From the NCBI RefSeq assembly GCF_011405515.1, contig NZ_AP022671.1, positions 2,542,001-2,606,000 of the forward strand: a stretch of DNA of 64,000 nucleotides, given 5' to 3'. Shown in pieces: positions 35,030 through 44,435 of this stretch. The notes below the pieces were generated by a model. That model did no database searches and was not told the DNA's origin. It saw only the letters and a list, made by a program, of their open reading frames with translations. Numbering within the stretch: position 1 is the first letter of the stretch; each line of letters begins with the position of its first letter. A program made the position numbers and the translations under genes. This stretch comes from Nitrospira sp. KM1. GTDB lineage: Bacteria; Nitrospirota; Nitrospiria; Nitrospirales; Nitrospiraceae.

Positions 35030-35494
35030 TCACCGTTCGCGGCGCTGCTGGGCCAGGGTTCTCAATTCGTCCATGAACTGATCGATGTCCTTGAACTCGC
35101 GGTAGACGGAAGCGAACCGAACGTACGCAACCTGATCCAGCTGATGTAGTTCCTTCATCAGTTCTTCCCCGACGATACGGCTCTCAATCTCGGTCTCTCC
35201 CATTTCCTGGATCCGCTTCTCGATGCGATCAGTCACGGCCTCGATCGTGGCGGTGCTGATCGGCCGTTTCTCGCATGCCTTCTTCAGGCCGGACAGGATC
35301 TTGGACCGGTCAAACCCCTCGCGACGTCCGTCCTTCTTCACCACGACCGGGAGGATTTCGTCGACCCGTTCATAGGTCGTAAAACGACGTTTGCATCCGA
35401 GGCACTCCCGACGCCGGCGAATCAATTCGCCTTCCTTCGCCATGCGCGAATCGACCACCTTGTCTTCCACCTCGTCACAAAACGGACATTTCAC
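35030..35494 (-). CDS. nrdR: Transcriptional repressor NrdR
   Basis: This 154-aa repressor of ribonucleotide reductase genes has an N-terminal zinc ribbon ([17 protein letters not shown] and [17 protein letters not shown]). The ATP-cone follows: [20 protein letters not shown], then [20 protein letters not shown]. It binds NrdR boxes when ATP/dATP fill the cone. It lies downstream of glyA in the same direction, a common bacterial arrangement. Confidence 0.97.
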   Translation of the reverse strand: MKCPFCDEVEDKVVDSRMAKEGELIRRRRECLGCKRRFTTYERVDEILPVVVKKDGRREGFDRSKILSGLKKACEKRPISTATIEAVTDRIEKRIQEMGETEIESRIVGEELMKELHQLDQVAYVRFASVYREFKDIDQFMDELRTLAQQRRER

Positions 35495-35524
35495 CGGCGG
35501 CGATCCTGTCGGTTCGGTGCGCGT

Positions 35525-36793
35525 TCAGTAGGCGTGAAAAATCGGAAAGCGGTTACACAAGGCTTTGGCTTGCACGCGGACTTCCTCCAGAACTGCTGAA
35601 TCCTGGCGGTGTTGCAGGACCCGATCGACGAGCGCGACGATCTCGCTCATTTCCGATTCTTTCATGCCTCGGGTCGATACGATCGGCGTCCCCAACCTGA
35701 TGCCGCTCGCGATGGCAGGAGGCTTCTCATCGTAGGGCACGGCATTTTTATTGACGATGATGCCGGCGGCATCCAGAGCAGCGTCCGCTTCCTTACCCGT
35801 GATGTTCTTGTTCGTCAGGTTGACGAGCATCAAATGTGTATCGGTGCCGCCTGAGACGATCTTATAACCCCGGTCGAGAAGCCCTTTGGCCAATGTCTTG
35901 GCATTGGCCGTCACCTGCTGCTGATAACGCTTGAATCCTGGTGAGAGTGCTTCCTTAAACGCAACCGCCTTAGCGGCGATCACGTGCATCAGTGGGCCTC
36001 CCTGCATGCCGGGAAACACGAATTTGTCCACAGCTTTGGCGTGATCCGCCTTGCACATCACGACTCCCCCGCGGGGACCCCGGAGCGTTTTGTGCGTGGT
36101 TGTGGTGACAAAGTCTGCGTAGGGGACCGGACTTGGATGGAGGCCCGCTGCGATCAGACCTGCAATGTGGGCGATGTCCACCATCAGATAAGCGTTCACG
36201 GACTGTGCAATCGCCTGAAACTTTGGAAAGTCCAGTGTACGAGCGTAGGCACTGGCTCCAACCACGATCATGCGGGGCCGGCATTCTTCGGCCAGCTTCC
36301 GGACCGCCTCGTAGTCGATCGTTTCGGTCTGCCGGTCAACTCCATAGGAGAAAGCCCGGAAAATCGATCCGGAAAAGTTCACTTTGCTGCCGTGTGTGAG
36401 GTGGCCGCCCTGGGCCAGATCCATACCGAGAATCGTGTCTCCTGGCTTGAGAACCGAAAGGTACGCCGCCATATTTGCCTGGGAACCGGAGTGGGCTTGT
36501 ACGTTGACATGCTCGGCTCCGAACAGTTGTTTGCATCGTTCGATGGCGAGTTGCTCGACCGTATCGACGTGCTGACACCCGCCGTAGTAGCGCTTGCCTG
36601 GATAGCCCTCTGCGTATTTGTTCGTCATCAGGGAGCCTTGGGCGGCCAGTACCGCAGGACTGGCAAAGTTCTCCGATGCGATCAACAACAACTTATCCCG
36701 CTGCCGGACCTCTTCGGCCTCGATGGCGGCATACACATCGGGATCAGTGGCCTTGAGCGCGTCGAGTGAACCGACGGCGTCTTGCATGGACAT
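35525..36793 (-). CDS. glyA: Serine hydroxymethyltransferase
   Basis: This 422-aa PLP enzyme converts serine and tetrahydrofolate to glycine and 5,10-methylene-THF. Signatures are [55 protein letters not shown] and the PLP-lysine block [16 protein letters not shown]. Full length. It sits between rplI and nrdR on one strand; SD GAGG is present before ATG. Confidence 0.98.
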   Translation of the reverse strand: MSMQDAVGSLDALKATDPDVYAAIEAEEVRQRDKLLLIASENFASPAVLAAQGSLMTNKYAEGYPGKRYYGGCQHVDTVEQLAIERCKQLFGAEHVNVQAHSGSQANMAAYLSVLKPGDTILGMDLAQGGHLTHGSKVNFSGSIFRAFSYGVDRQTETIDYEAVRKLAEECRPRMIVVGASAYARTLDFPKFQAIAQSVNAYLMVDIAHIAGLIAAGLHPSPVPYADFVTTTTHKTLRGPRGGVVMCKADHAKAVDKFVFPGMQGGPLMHVIAAKAVAFKEALSPGFKRYQQQVTANAKTLAKGLLDRGYKIVSGGTDTHLMLVNLTNKNITGKEADAALDAAGIIVNKNAVPYDEKPPAIASGIRLGTPIVSTRGMKESEMSEIVALVDRVLQHRQDSAVLEEVRVQAKALCNRFPIFHAY

Positions 36794-36809
36794 GGATTCC
36801 TCGTTATGG

Positions 36810-37277
36810 CTAGGCAGTGGCCGTTTCGGGCTCTTGCTTTTTGACCACCCGGACGGTCACCGCGGCGGTCACATCGCGTGGGAGTTTCACGGGAACGGTA
36901 AAGCTGCCGAGTTCCTTGATGGGGTGCGGCAATTGAATCTTGCGGCGGTCGACCTCATACCCCTGTGCGGAAAGCCCTTCCGCGATATCTTTGACGGTGA
37001 CGGAGCCGAACATCTTGTCGTCTTTACCGACTTGAGCCTCAACCGTCAACGTCACAGTGGAAATTTTCTTCGCATGCGCCTCGATCTCCAATTTCTCTTT
37101 CTTGGCCCGCTCGGTGGCAACCCGCTTGGCATGCTCGAAAGACTTGATATTCCGATCATTGGCAAGCACGGCCTTCTTCCGCGGAAGGAGAAAATTTCTC
37201 GCAAAACCGTCCTTGACGTCGATCAAGTCACCCAAGTGACCGACACCGTCCATCGTTTCTTGTAAGATGACTTTCAT
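36810..37277 (-). CDS. rplI: 50S ribosomal protein L9
   Basis: This 155-aa protein has the L9 start [20 protein letters not shown], followed by [19 protein letters not shown], a long connecting helix and a C-terminal rRNA-binding domain ([20 protein letters not shown]). ATG 37277 has GAAGGAG upstream; an open frame extends 20 codons further but is unrelated. The C-terminal tail is a little longer than usual ([10 protein letters not shown]). Confidence 0.97.
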   Translation of the reverse strand: MKVILQETMDGVGHLGDLIDVKDGFARNFLLPRKKAVLANDRNIKSFEHAKRVATERAKKEKLEIEAHAKKISTVTLTVEAQVGKDDKMFGSVTVKDIAEGLSAQGYEVDRRKIQLPHPIKELGSFTVPVKLPRDVTAAVTVRVVKKQEPETATA

Positions 37278-37448
37278 ACCCCTAACTCCTTCTGTTGGAA
37301 AGTAAAAGAGGATACGTGGGGGTTTGGCAAAAGTCAATTCCGGTTCTTACCTGATCCCACTATCGGATGACCGGCCATCTGATCGATTGGCGCTGGACTA
37401 GGGTCGGACCAGGCCCGTATGATGCCCGCCGATTAGTCGTCCAGGAAC

Positions 37449-38885
37449 ATGATGATGAACGCGCGGGATCTCATCGACGTGTGGGTTGGGCAGCTGACCA
37501 CCGAACAACAATGTCTGGCCGGTACCACCACTGACCAGCCGATTGCACCCGTCGGAGGCCGCCTGGTGCAGACGGTCGGAACCTTGTACCTGTATGAGAT
37601 ACGACTTCCCGAAGGCTCCGCACTGACGGTCGATACACCGCTTTCGATCGTCCCGTCCGATGAGACCGAACCAGCCGAGGGAATCGCGCTCAGTTGCCGG
37701 GAAAGCACCGCGCTCGTTCAAACGTTCGAATCTTTAGGCCCAACGTTCGACGGGGCGACGATCATTCCAGACCGTGCGGGCCTGCTCCAGACCTACGCCT
37801 CCAGACTAAAGGATATGCTGACGCAGGCGGATGCATACAGACTTGGACCAGCCGACCGGCTCGCTCCAATGCTTGAGGCCGGGTCAGCGACCGATACAAG
37901 TAGTGGCTCCTCTTCATCGATTCTTGCAACGTATTGGGCCAACGATCCTCTCCAGCGTCGGCAAACCATTGCCACGATGATCGTCGAATTGATCCGCGCC
38001 AATAAGCGCGTGCTCTTGATCTCTCACGATCATCACGGAGCCGACGAACTGGCTGGTACGGTGGCCCGAGCAATGAAAGCCGGCGGCTTGACCTATCGGA
38101 CCTGGATGAGCCGCTACGAGATGAGCTTGGCACAACAGGCATCTGGCCTGTCCATTCAAGAATTGGGGTTTGAAGCGCAGATGCATCAATTTTACTCCAA
38201 GTCGCGGGCCGACAAAGCTGCGCTGCGGCGCAAGTATGAACGGTTTCGCGAGTTGACCCCTCTCCTCGCCCATAAGGCGCAGAAACAAAAAGATCTCGAC
38301 GAAGTGCGTCTGTTGGAATGGCGACTGCTCACCCAGCTTGGCGAGCTTCAAGCCAAGACGAAGGAGGCTGAAACAATACTGACGGAGTACGAATCACTGC
38401 CGTTGCTGCGGCGACTCAGTATGCAGGCGGTTGGAAAAAACGTGGACTCATTGCATCAGTACATCGAGATCTACCGGAATCAGATGAGAGGGCTCACGAA
38501 AGAATTGGATATAGCCAAAGCTCGAATTTCAGCGTTGGTTCCTGAAGCCGCGGTGCCGAAGGACCTTCGGCCGGAATTCGAGGAACTGAAGGAAGATATT
38601 GTCCATTTAGGCGGGACAAAGAAAATCCGCGAACTCCTGGCCGCCGAAGAGAATACCAATCGGCAGGCCTTCATTCAAAACAGACGCCTCGTCATTACTA
38701 CGGCCGCGCGAGTTCTGGGAGATTCTCTGTTCAGCCGGGTGAGGTTCGACGTGCTGATTGCTGACAATGCGCCATGGATATCTGCTCCCGGACTGCTTGG
38801 TGCAGCCGGGCTTGTGCGTGAGCGAATAGTACTCACCGGCGATCGACGTGACATCAATGTGGCCGGACAATGGGCGGCCACATAA
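37449..38885 (+). CDS. SF1 helicase-like protein lacking Walker A
   Basis: This 478-aa protein resembles the Upf1/IGHMBP2-like helicase fold with key parts missing. RRQTIATMIVELIRANKRVL followed by ISHDHHGADELAGTVARAMK matches the post-P-loop region of such helicases, but the expected GPPGTGKT is replaced by YWANDPLQ. Residues about 240-400 are a long coiled coil. RVLGDSLFSRVRFDVLIADN and APGLLGAAGLVRERIVLTGD correspond to motif II/III, with DEAS changed to DNAP. ATPase activity is unlikely. The N-terminal about 100 residues resemble a beta-barrel. ATG 37449 follows AGGA. It ends 128 bp before tRNA-Leu. Confidence 0.65.
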   Translation: MMMNARDLIDVWVGQLTTEQQCLAGTTTDQPIAPVGGRLVQTVGTLYLYEIRLPEGSALTVDTPLSIVPSDETEPAEGIALSCRESTALVQTFESLGPTFDGATIIPDRAGLLQTYASRLKDMLTQADAYRLGPADRLAPMLEAGSATDTSSGSSSSILATYWANDPLQRRQTIATMIVELIRANKRVLLISHDHHGADELAGTVARAMKAGGLTYRTWMSRYEMSLAQQASGLSIQELGFEAQMHQFYSKSRADKAALRRKYERFRELTPLLAHKAQKQKDLDEVRLLEWRLLTQLGELQAKTKEAETILTEYESLPLLRRLSMQAVGKNVDSLHQYIEIYRNQMRGLTKELDIAKARISALVPEAAVPKDLRPEFEELKEDIVHLGGTKKIRELLAAEENTNRQAFIQNRRLVITTAARVLGDSLFSRVRFDVLIADNAPWISAPGLLGAAGLVRERIVLTGDRRDINVAGQWAAT

Positions 38886-39013
38886 GCACGGTGGTTGAAT
38901 TGGATCTGGCATGATCATGCGCGGTAACTTGACGCAGGAGCTCACAATTCCGGATAATCCCTTCTGTTGAATCCTGGACCGGCTCACTGCACTCCATTTC
39001 AACACAGCATCAT

Positions 39014-39100
39014 GCCGAAGTGGCGGAACTGGCAGACGCACTAGATTCAGGGTCTAGCGCCCGCAAGGGTGTCCGGGTTCAAATCCCGGCTTCGGCACCA
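39014..39100 (+). tRNA. tRNA-Leu (CAG)
   Basis: The acceptor GCCGAAG pairs with CTTCGGC, followed by A and an encoded CCA (39098-39100). The anticodon stem CTAGA/TCTAG encloses TTCAGGG, so the anticodon is CAG. A long variable arm (GCGCCCGCAAGGGTGT region) marks a class II tRNA, and the T-arm CCGGG-TTCAAAT-CCCGG is canonical. Its 3' half is duplicated 20.5 kb to the right, marking it as an integration site. Confidence 0.97.
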
Positions 39101-39104
39101 CCCA
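39046..39104 (+). repeat. attL: 59-bp direct repeat in tRNA-Leu 3' half
   Basis: Identical over 59 bp to 59536-59594; flanking bases differ (A before and T after here, C before and C after at the right copy). It rebuilds an intact tRNA end, as is typical of attL/attB cores. Confidence 0.95.
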
Positions 39105-40241
39105 TCAATCCTCGCTCCTATCAATACGATTCACCGTTTCATCGCTTCCTGCCATCGCGCCGTTTAAGACGGGCTCTTGCGTCGTTTCATGGCGGATTGT
39201 CATGTAACTGTCATGTGAGCGTTCCGAATCGGGGTCCAAGACCCTCACGGCCGAGGTCAGGTGTTTGGGGGATAGGTGAGCATAACGCAGGGTCATGGTC
39301 GGGGAAGTATGGCCTAACAGGTTACTGACCGTGGCCAATGGGACCCCCCTCATAATCAGCCAGGACGCAAAGGTATGGCGAAGATCGTGGAAGTGGAAGT
39401 CCGTCAGTCCTGCCGCTTCACAGGCCCGATCAAACGGGTGTCGCACATCCTCCCATCGGTGCCCCGCAGGATCGTGAAAGACCCATGGCACATCCGCTCG
39501 GGTGCGAAGCCCGCTAAAGACTCCCCATAAGGTCTCATTCAACGGAAGCGCTCGCGCCTTACCGTTCTTCGTTTGCTTGAGACGGATAAAGCCATGAGTC
39601 ATATCAACACAGTCCCAGGTAAGTCCCAGCAACTCCCCTTTCCTCATCCCGGTATGAATGGCTGTCAGGACAATAGGCTTGAGCCAGCCTTCACAGGATT
39701 GGAGCAACCGTTCTGCTTCACTTTCCCCAGAGAGATACCGAAGCCGGCCGTCTGGCTCTTGATATTTCTTAATGGCGGTTAGTTCTTCCCGTGACATCTT
39801 CCGAAGGAGCTTCCACTCAACCGCCTTGCTCAAGGCATGCTTGAGAGTCGCCATTTCTCGATTGATGGTGGCCGGACCAACCTGTTCACTGAGTCGCTGC
39901 GCTCGGTATTGGTCGAGAACTTCCACCGTGAGGGAATGAATCGGAGGATTCCCCCACACGCGCTTGAAGTGGGCAAAGTGATATTTCTTCGTCGCCACTC
40001 CACGTTGGTGTTCGACAAAAGCGAGATACCGTGTCGCGAGCTCTTCTAGTCCTAGCGGCTTAATGGCTGGAGCAGGGAGAATGCCCTCCATGACTTCCCT
40101 CCGCCGCTCCGTGAGGCGGCCTCCCGCTTCCTTTTGATTGGAGGTCCTGCAGGATTCAAAACGCTGCTTCCCAAGCGCGTCAAAGTAGGTCATCCACCAG
40201 ACGCGCCCCCGCTTATAGAGTCCCCGTGTTGAACGGGCCAT
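39105..40241 (-). CDS. Tyrosine site-specific integrase
   Basis: This 378-aa phage-type integrase has an N-terminal DNA-binding strand (GLYKRGRVWWMTYFDALGKQ), a SAM-like core-binding domain (about 65-160), and a catalytic domain with Arg in HTGMRKGELLGLTWD, HDLRHTFASWL (His-x-x-Arg), LLGHTSPTMTLRYAHL (His and nucleophile Tyr). The stop codon begins exactly at the edge of attL. An XRE repressor gene lies 3 bp upstream, so repressor and integrase share a transcript. It should act on the tRNA-Leu repeat. A TGTCATGT direct repeat lies within its last codons. Confidence 0.96.
   Translation of the reverse strand: MARSTRGLYKRGRVWWMTYFDALGKQRFESCRTSNQKEAGGRLTERRREVMEGILPAPAIKPLGLEELATRYLAFVEHQRGVATKKYHFAHFKRVWGNPPIHSLTVEVLDQYRAQRLSEQVGPATINREMATLKHALSKAVEWKLLRKMSREELTAIKKYQEPDGRLRYLSGESEAERLLQSCEGWLKPIVLTAIHTGMRKGELLGLTWDCVDMTHGFIRLKQTKNGKARALPLNETLWGVFSGLRTRADVPWVFHDPAGHRWEDVRHPFDRACEAAGLTDFHFHDLRHTFASWLIMRGVPLATVSNLLGHTSPTMTLRYAHLSPKHLTSAVRVLDPDSERSHDSYMTIRHETTQEPVLNGAMAGSDETVNRIDRSED
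39196..39214. repeat. Putative integrase arm-type sites (left)
   Basis: Two TGTCATGT copies (39196-39203 and 39207-39214) with an 11-bp period, one helical turn apart, 92 bp inside attL. The same pair, AAC replaced by AAT between them, is at 59399-59417 near attR. It falls inside the integrase 3' coding sequence. Confidence 0.6.
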
Positions 40242-40244
40242 AGG

Positions 40245-40454
40245 TCACTCACCTTTCTGGGGAGCGTGGTCCCCGATTAACTGGTTGAGTGTAATGCGTA
40301 ACGCGCGACACAATTTCAGAACGGTGGACAGCTGCGGGTCGAGCTTGCCGGATTCCATTCTGACGATCGACACGTAATGCACCTTGGAGAGCTCCCCCAA
40401 GGCTCTGACGCTCAATCCCCGCTTCTGTCGCCATTCCTTCAGTCGAGTCTGCAT
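40245..40454 (-). CDS. XRE-family repressor
   Basis: This 69-aa protein is essentially one helix-turn-helix domain (MQTRLKEWRQKRGLSVRALG, KVHYVSIVRMESGK, LSTVLKLCRALRITLNQLIG). It probably binds as a dimer to the inverted repeat just upstream and controls its own and the integrase's transcription, thus island stability. Gene spacing to the integrase is 3 bp. Confidence 0.9.
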   Translation of the reverse strand: MQTRLKEWRQKRGLSVRALGELSKVHYVSIVRMESGKLDPQLSTVLKLCRALRITLNQLIGDHAPQKGE

Positions 40455-40460
40455 AGGTGT

Positions 40461-40489
40461 ATGGTAGCTATACGGCTACCATATGTCAA
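40461..40489 (-). promoter_or_regulatory. Promoter with overlapping XRE operator
   Basis: On the minus strand TTGACA (40484-40489), a 17-bp spacer and TACCAT (40461-40466) form a promoter for the repressor-integrase unit. The perfect 8-bp inverted repeat ATGGTAGC-N6-GCTACCAT (40461-40482) covers the spacer and -10, an ideal place for a self-repressing operator. Confidence 0.75.
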
Positions 40490-40501
40490 GGGGTGGGCGT
40501 G

Positions 40502-40840
40502 TCAGCTGGCATGGTCGTCTTCAGGTCCATCCTCTCCATTACTCGGCGGGTTAATAATAGTTGGAGGCTGAGACGGGCCATCCAGCTGGGGGGCCCGGTC
40601 GATGAGGACGCGAATGCTCTTGTCCGTCTCAATCTGGACCTTGGGCCGACCGTAGGCGTAGTAATGGAGGAGCACCTCCAGTTGCGGAGATTTCCCGCTG
40701 GCTAAGCGCTTGTGCAAACTAGCCTGGTACGCGGGGTCCTGGATGAATCCCAGGGCAATATTCTTAATATCGAGCGTGGCCCGGTTCTGCACGCCAGGTT
40801 TTCGGCCTCCGGTTTTCTGCTTTCCCTTCTGGAATGTCAT
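40502..40840 (-). CDS. Small phage-type hypothetical protein
   Basis: This 112-aa protein has a basic, glycine-rich N-terminus (KGKQKTGGRKPGVQNRATLD), then helices (IKNIALGFIQDPAYQASLHK, PQLEVLLHYYAYGRPK) and a disordered acidic tail. The GGRKPG...NKAT-like opening followed by AYGRPK recurs in many phage and island proteins near terminase or primase genes, but no firm function is known to me. Its ATG lies 4 bp after the stop of the PAPS-reductase-like gene, so it is in that transcription unit. Confidence 0.7.
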   Translation of the reverse strand: MTFQKGKQKTGGRKPGVQNRATLDIKNIALGFIQDPAYQASLHKRLASGKSPQLEVLLHYYAYGRPKVQIETDKSIRVLIDRAPQLDGPSQPPTIINPPSNGEDGPEDDHAS

Positions 40841-40844
40841 CGTT

Positions 40845-41573
40845 CTACTCGCTCTCTTTCTTGGAAGTTGAGCGTGGCTGCCTTTCTTGTCCGGTCGGCT
40901 TCACCGCCTCCTCCAGCGCCTCGTAGATCGCATGGTGTCGCACCGCGTAGGCCGCATAGGCCTCGGGGTACTTGGTCTTCATCCACGCCACTCGATTCTG
41001 TGAGGTCGCCTCGAAGGCTGGGCAGTCATAACAATCGAGGCTGGAGGAGTCGTGCACGCTGTAGAAGTGCTCCGGGACCTCCATCTTCGTTTCGAGGTAG
41101 GCGAGCACCTGTGGCGCGGTCCACTCAGCCAGGGGACACAGGACGGTCATGCCATCCTGGACCTGCTCGGCTTGCGTGTTGCTGTTCACCTCCTCATCCT
41201 TCCTGGCCCCGTAGACCAGGTGAGTCACGCCCAGGGACTTCGCTTTCCCCCACACGGGCAGATTGACGTTCTCGATATGACAGCGCACCCAGGACTGGAT
41301 TCTGAGCGCCTTCCGGCCAGAGAACAGTTCGGCCTCTCTCGTCCAGTCCACCGGCACGATATCGGCCGGAATCCCCCACTCCTCGTTCTGCCGATGACGA
41401 TCGGTTTTGACAACATGCATGACGGGCAAGAGCGAGGCGGCGTAGTTCACCATATGGATCGTCTCAGGGAGTAGGTACCCGGTGTCCACGAAGATCCCGC
41501 AGTCCAACTGGTCGCGCAGGAGATGCAGGCAGGCCATCGAGTCTTTGCCCCCACTGAACGCGAGAGCCATCAT
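40845..41573 (-). CDS. PAPS reductase/ATP-PPase (PP-loop) family protein
   Basis: This 242-aa protein has an N-terminal PP-loop (ALAFSGGKDSMACLHLL) that binds ATP pyrophosphate, then FVDTGYLLPETIHMV, LVYGARKDEEV and the C-terminal Cys pair DCYDCPAFE. It is related to phage and island PAPS-reductase-like proteins rather than to assimilatory CysH, which has an ECGLH tail absent here. Possible roles are adenylation-type base or sulfur modification. Its start overlaps the upstream gene by 4 bp. Confidence 0.85.
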   Translation of the reverse strand: MMALAFSGGKDSMACLHLLRDQLDCGIFVDTGYLLPETIHMVNYAASLLPVMHVVKTDRHRQNEEWGIPADIVPVDWTREAELFSGRKALRIQSWVRCHIENVNLPVWGKAKSLGVTHLVYGARKDEEVNSNTQAEQVQDGMTVLCPLAEWTAPQVLAYLETKMEVPEHFYSVHDSSSLDCYDCPAFEATSQNRVAWMKTKYPEAYAAYAVRHHAIYEALEEAVKPTGQERQPRSTSKKESE

Positions 41574-41965
41574 TGAGCGCTTCCTTCCCCATCCAGTCCA
41601 TGATGACGAACGGACCAGGCGGCGATGATCCGCCCCTCAGCGTTGACCCGTCCCACTGCTTGAATGATCGAAGCCGGCAGAGATTCACCATTGGTGAGAT
41701 CCACGACCCAACCATTGCCTTCCCACCGACACTCTTGGATGGTGCCAGCGGCTCGTTCCTCGAAGCCGCCCCTTAGCTTCCCGGTCCGGTCGCGGTACGC
41801 GACGAGCCAGCCGGGACGGAGCGGAGCAACAATCTCCGGAGCGGAAATTTCCGGCGATTCTTCCAAGTCAGGACCCGACAGACCCGACACACTGGACACA
41901 ATGTCGGGAATGTCGGGTAGTGAGTCCTGATGTTCGGCCAAAAATTGAGTGAGCCAGTTACCCAC
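41570..41965 (-). CDS. Hypothetical protein coupled to primase
   Basis: GTG 41965 overlaps the stop of the primase-helicase gene (GTGGGTAA), so translation is coupled; a longer frame to 42100 would lie inside that gene. 131 aa: an acidic N-terminal part (AEHQDSLPDIPDIVSSVSGL) and a C-terminal beta-rich section (LRPGWLVAYRDRTGKLRGGF, WEGNGWVVDLTNGESLPASI). No known domain; it may be a replication accessory protein. Confidence 0.7.
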   Translation of the reverse strand: MGNWLTQFLAEHQDSLPDIPDIVSSVSGLSGPDLEESPEISAPEIVAPLRPGWLVAYRDRTGKLRGGFEERAAGTIQECRWEGNGWVVDLTNGESLPASIIQAVGRVNAEGRIIAAWSVRHHGLDGEGSAQ

Positions 41966-44435
41966 GGCGTACCACCTTAGGGCTGATGGTGTATTCCGTT
42001 TTCCCCCGCTGCCCAAATGCTGGAGGAGTGACCGTTCCCCTGATCCATCCAAGGCTGACCAATTCTTCACAGGCGTTCTCGATGACATCCCGGTCATCAA
42101 GCAGGCTCCACTCCTTTCGATAAATATCTCGGACCGTGAAAGGGCTTCCTAGGCAGCCTTGCTCGATCTTCCCTGCTAATCGGCGGGCAGCCTGGGCAGT
42201 CACATTCGTGACCAGACCATAAATGCGCCTCGCATGACTCTCCAGGTAGTCACACCATGCTGCCGCTTGCATGGCATCGGCCTCACTGATCTGGCTCGAT
42301 GGCCGACCATCCGCAATGCCAATCAGATGAAAGATGAGCGCCATGGCCGGCATTAAGGAACGGTACTTTCCTAAATGCTCAAGCAGCACCGGTTCGTCTG
42401 TGTCTTGACGAAGCTTTGTTTCCAGCTCCTCAAGCCATCGATAGAAGACGGTTTGAGCCGCCGGATCGAATCGATAGTAGGGAATGCGCTGGGATTCTTC
42501 AGCGAACGCCCCATGCTGCCGGAAGTCCATGGTGGCGAGGCGCTCGATGACCCGGTAGGCTTGCTGCTTTGCTCCGGTGTTCACGGGGGTATCGGTAAGG
42601 ACCCAGTGCTTCATCTCATCGGGGTAAACGAGAAGTTGAAGCCGCTGCACCAGCCCATCATTGTTCCGGCCGCGCATCGCCGCATGCAGATACCCAATCA
42701 GTTTGGTCGGCTGAATCCCACCAAAGAGCGACAAGCAAAGGTTCTCGACATACAAAGTCCCCCGTCCAATACGATCGCTGGTATAGGGACGCACGCCATT
42801 CCACGCTTCGAGATAGAACGCTCGGTCTGATTCATGGCCGTCCTTATCCCAGGTGGAAAAAAGCCCGATCAGCTCATCTCGGAACAGCATGACCCCTCGC
42901 GGATTGTCGGCTTGCAATTCGGCCATCTTCTCAATGGTGGCATCATGGGTTTTGTATCGCCTCCAGACGGGAGGCTTCGGTTCTTCGAGCTGCGCGTAGT
43001 CATATTTCAGACTGTCCATTGAACAGACCGCAGTGCCCTTAGCGGATGTCTTGCCTTTGGCCACCTGCCGCATCTCACCCTGAAGCGCTTCTCGTTTAGC
43101 CTTGTGCGCTTCGAACTCTGCAAGATGATCCTTAATGGCCACGTCATAGGTTTGTTTGGCCGCACTCTCGAGGGACTCCATCGGCCGCAACGCTTCGCCA
43201 AGCGCCGGCGTCTTCAACATGCTGGGGCGCCCTACAACTGCACCCCAGAGATTCGGCACCACTGCCCAATCGTCATGCTGCTTCGGCCGAACGGCGCAAC
43301 CCGCCCCTATGATTGATCCGGCCATAACCAGCATGCCGGTCGCCACAAAATCAGGCGGGCATTGCATCCGTCCGGCAACATCGGAAATCCAGTCACGGAA
43401 GGCGTGGGGGATCATGGCCAGGGAAAGCGGCTCAACGGGTAAGAGGTCAGCTTTCACCGGCAATAATTCCGGCCAATCTTCTAGATGACTACCCGACACA
43501 CCCGACGTTCTGTCTGGTGAAGCCTTCTCAGTTGCGCTCTCCATCGCATAACTCTCCTTTAACGCGTCCAGAATCTCTGCTTCTACGGCTCCTAGACCGT
43601 CCCGCACGTGCACATCGTTCCAATCCATGGCGACATCGGGAGGAATGACCCAGCGCGTGCCGATGGCATGTGCGGCCTCGGCCGCCTTTTCCTGCCCAAC
43701 ACCGCTCTCATCGTGATCGCCACAGACAAGAATAGTGGCCGTAGGATGGTCCCGACGGAGACAGTGTGCCACTGTCAGAAGGTTTCCAGCATTAAAGGCG
43801 ACGATGACAGGAAGTCCCGTGGCTTCATGGAGGCTGGCTCCGGTTGCAAAACCCTCACAGAGCAAGATGGGGTGGCCGAGTCCCGATTCCCCTAGCGTGA
43901 ACGTTCCACCTTTCACTTCCCCGCCGGGCAGGAACTTCTTGGTGCCGTCGATCGCAATAAATTGCAGAGAACTGAGGACCTGATTGACGGTAATCGGAAT
44001 TACGAGGCAGTTGTTTGCATCTACCCGTAGGGCATGCGGTCGGGCCTGCTTCGCTTGGAGGTACGGATGCTCAGAGCCTGATGGCTGACACTGATCCCAT
44101 ATCGCTCTGGCTCGGATCGCCGCCTCAGCATGTCGGCGCTGTTCTTCGTGTTCTCGCTGGTGCTTGACGGTCTCCAGGCGGCGTCGATATTGCTGCCGCT
44201 CTGCATCCGTCATCTGTGCATCTGATTTGCTTGACCATTTGTATTTGACACCCGTCCGCCAGCACCCAAAGGCTCCCGCAGGCACTCCATCCTCAAAAAA
44301 TGTGTACCAGCCGGCATCGTCCTCAGGCTCCCCGTTGCTGGCGAAGCGACGGATCTTCCCATCAGCGTGAATGACAGACGGTGGGGTCAACCCTTTTTGT
44401 TGGATCGCCGTTCTAAAAGCCTCAGCCAGCAACAT
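41958..44435 (-). CDS. Toprim/DUF3987 primase-helicase
   Basis: This 825-aa replication protein of satellite type has an N-terminal primase-like part with a Toprim domain: LCEGFATGASLHEATGLPVI and TILVCGDHDESGVGQEKAAE (acidic metal residues). The C-terminal DUF3987-type ATPase has VVGRPSMLKTPALGEAL as P-loop and GVMLFRDELIGLFSTWD as Walker B, then LYVENLCLSLFGGIQPTKLI. It probably primes and unwinds island DNA during autonomous or helper-driven replication. Two overlapping genes flank it (41570-41965 and 44422-44616). Confidence 0.9.
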   Translation of the reverse strand: MLLAEAFRTAIQQKGLTPPSVIHADGKIRRFASNGEPEDDAGWYTFFEDGVPAGAFGCWRTGVKYKWSSKSDAQMTDAERQQYRRRLETVKHQREHEEQRRHAEAAIRARAIWDQCQPSGSEHPYLQAKQARPHALRVDANNCLVIPITVNQVLSSLQFIAIDGTKKFLPGGEVKGGTFTLGESGLGHPILLCEGFATGASLHEATGLPVIVAFNAGNLLTVAHCLRRDHPTATILVCGDHDESGVGQEKAAEAAHAIGTRWVIPPDVAMDWNDVHVRDGLGAVEAEILDALKESYAMESATEKASPDRTSGVSGSHLEDWPELLPVKADLLPVEPLSLAMIPHAFRDWISDVAGRMQCPPDFVATGMLVMAGSIIGAGCAVRPKQHDDWAVVPNLWGAVVGRPSMLKTPALGEALRPMESLESAAKQTYDVAIKDHLAEFEAHKAKREALQGEMRQVAKGKTSAKGTAVCSMDSLKYDYAQLEEPKPPVWRRYKTHDATIEKMAELQADNPRGVMLFRDELIGLFSTWDKDGHESDRAFYLEAWNGVRPYTSDRIGRGTLYVENLCLSLFGGIQPTKLIGYLHAAMRGRNNDGLVQRLQLLVYPDEMKHWVLTDTPVNTGAKQQAYRVIERLATMDFRQHGAFAEESQRIPYYRFDPAAQTVFYRWLEELETKLRQDTDEPVLLEHLGKYRSLMPAMALIFHLIGIADGRPSSQISEADAMQAAAWCDYLESHARRIYGLVTNVTAQAARRLAGKIEQGCLGSPFTVRDIYRKEWSLLDDRDVIENACEELVSLGWIRGTVTPPAFGQRGKTEYTISPKVVRRG

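Noticed and set aside
35984-36769. 261-aa frame opposite glyA
   Set aside because: Lies entirely within glyA, whose protein is unmistakable.
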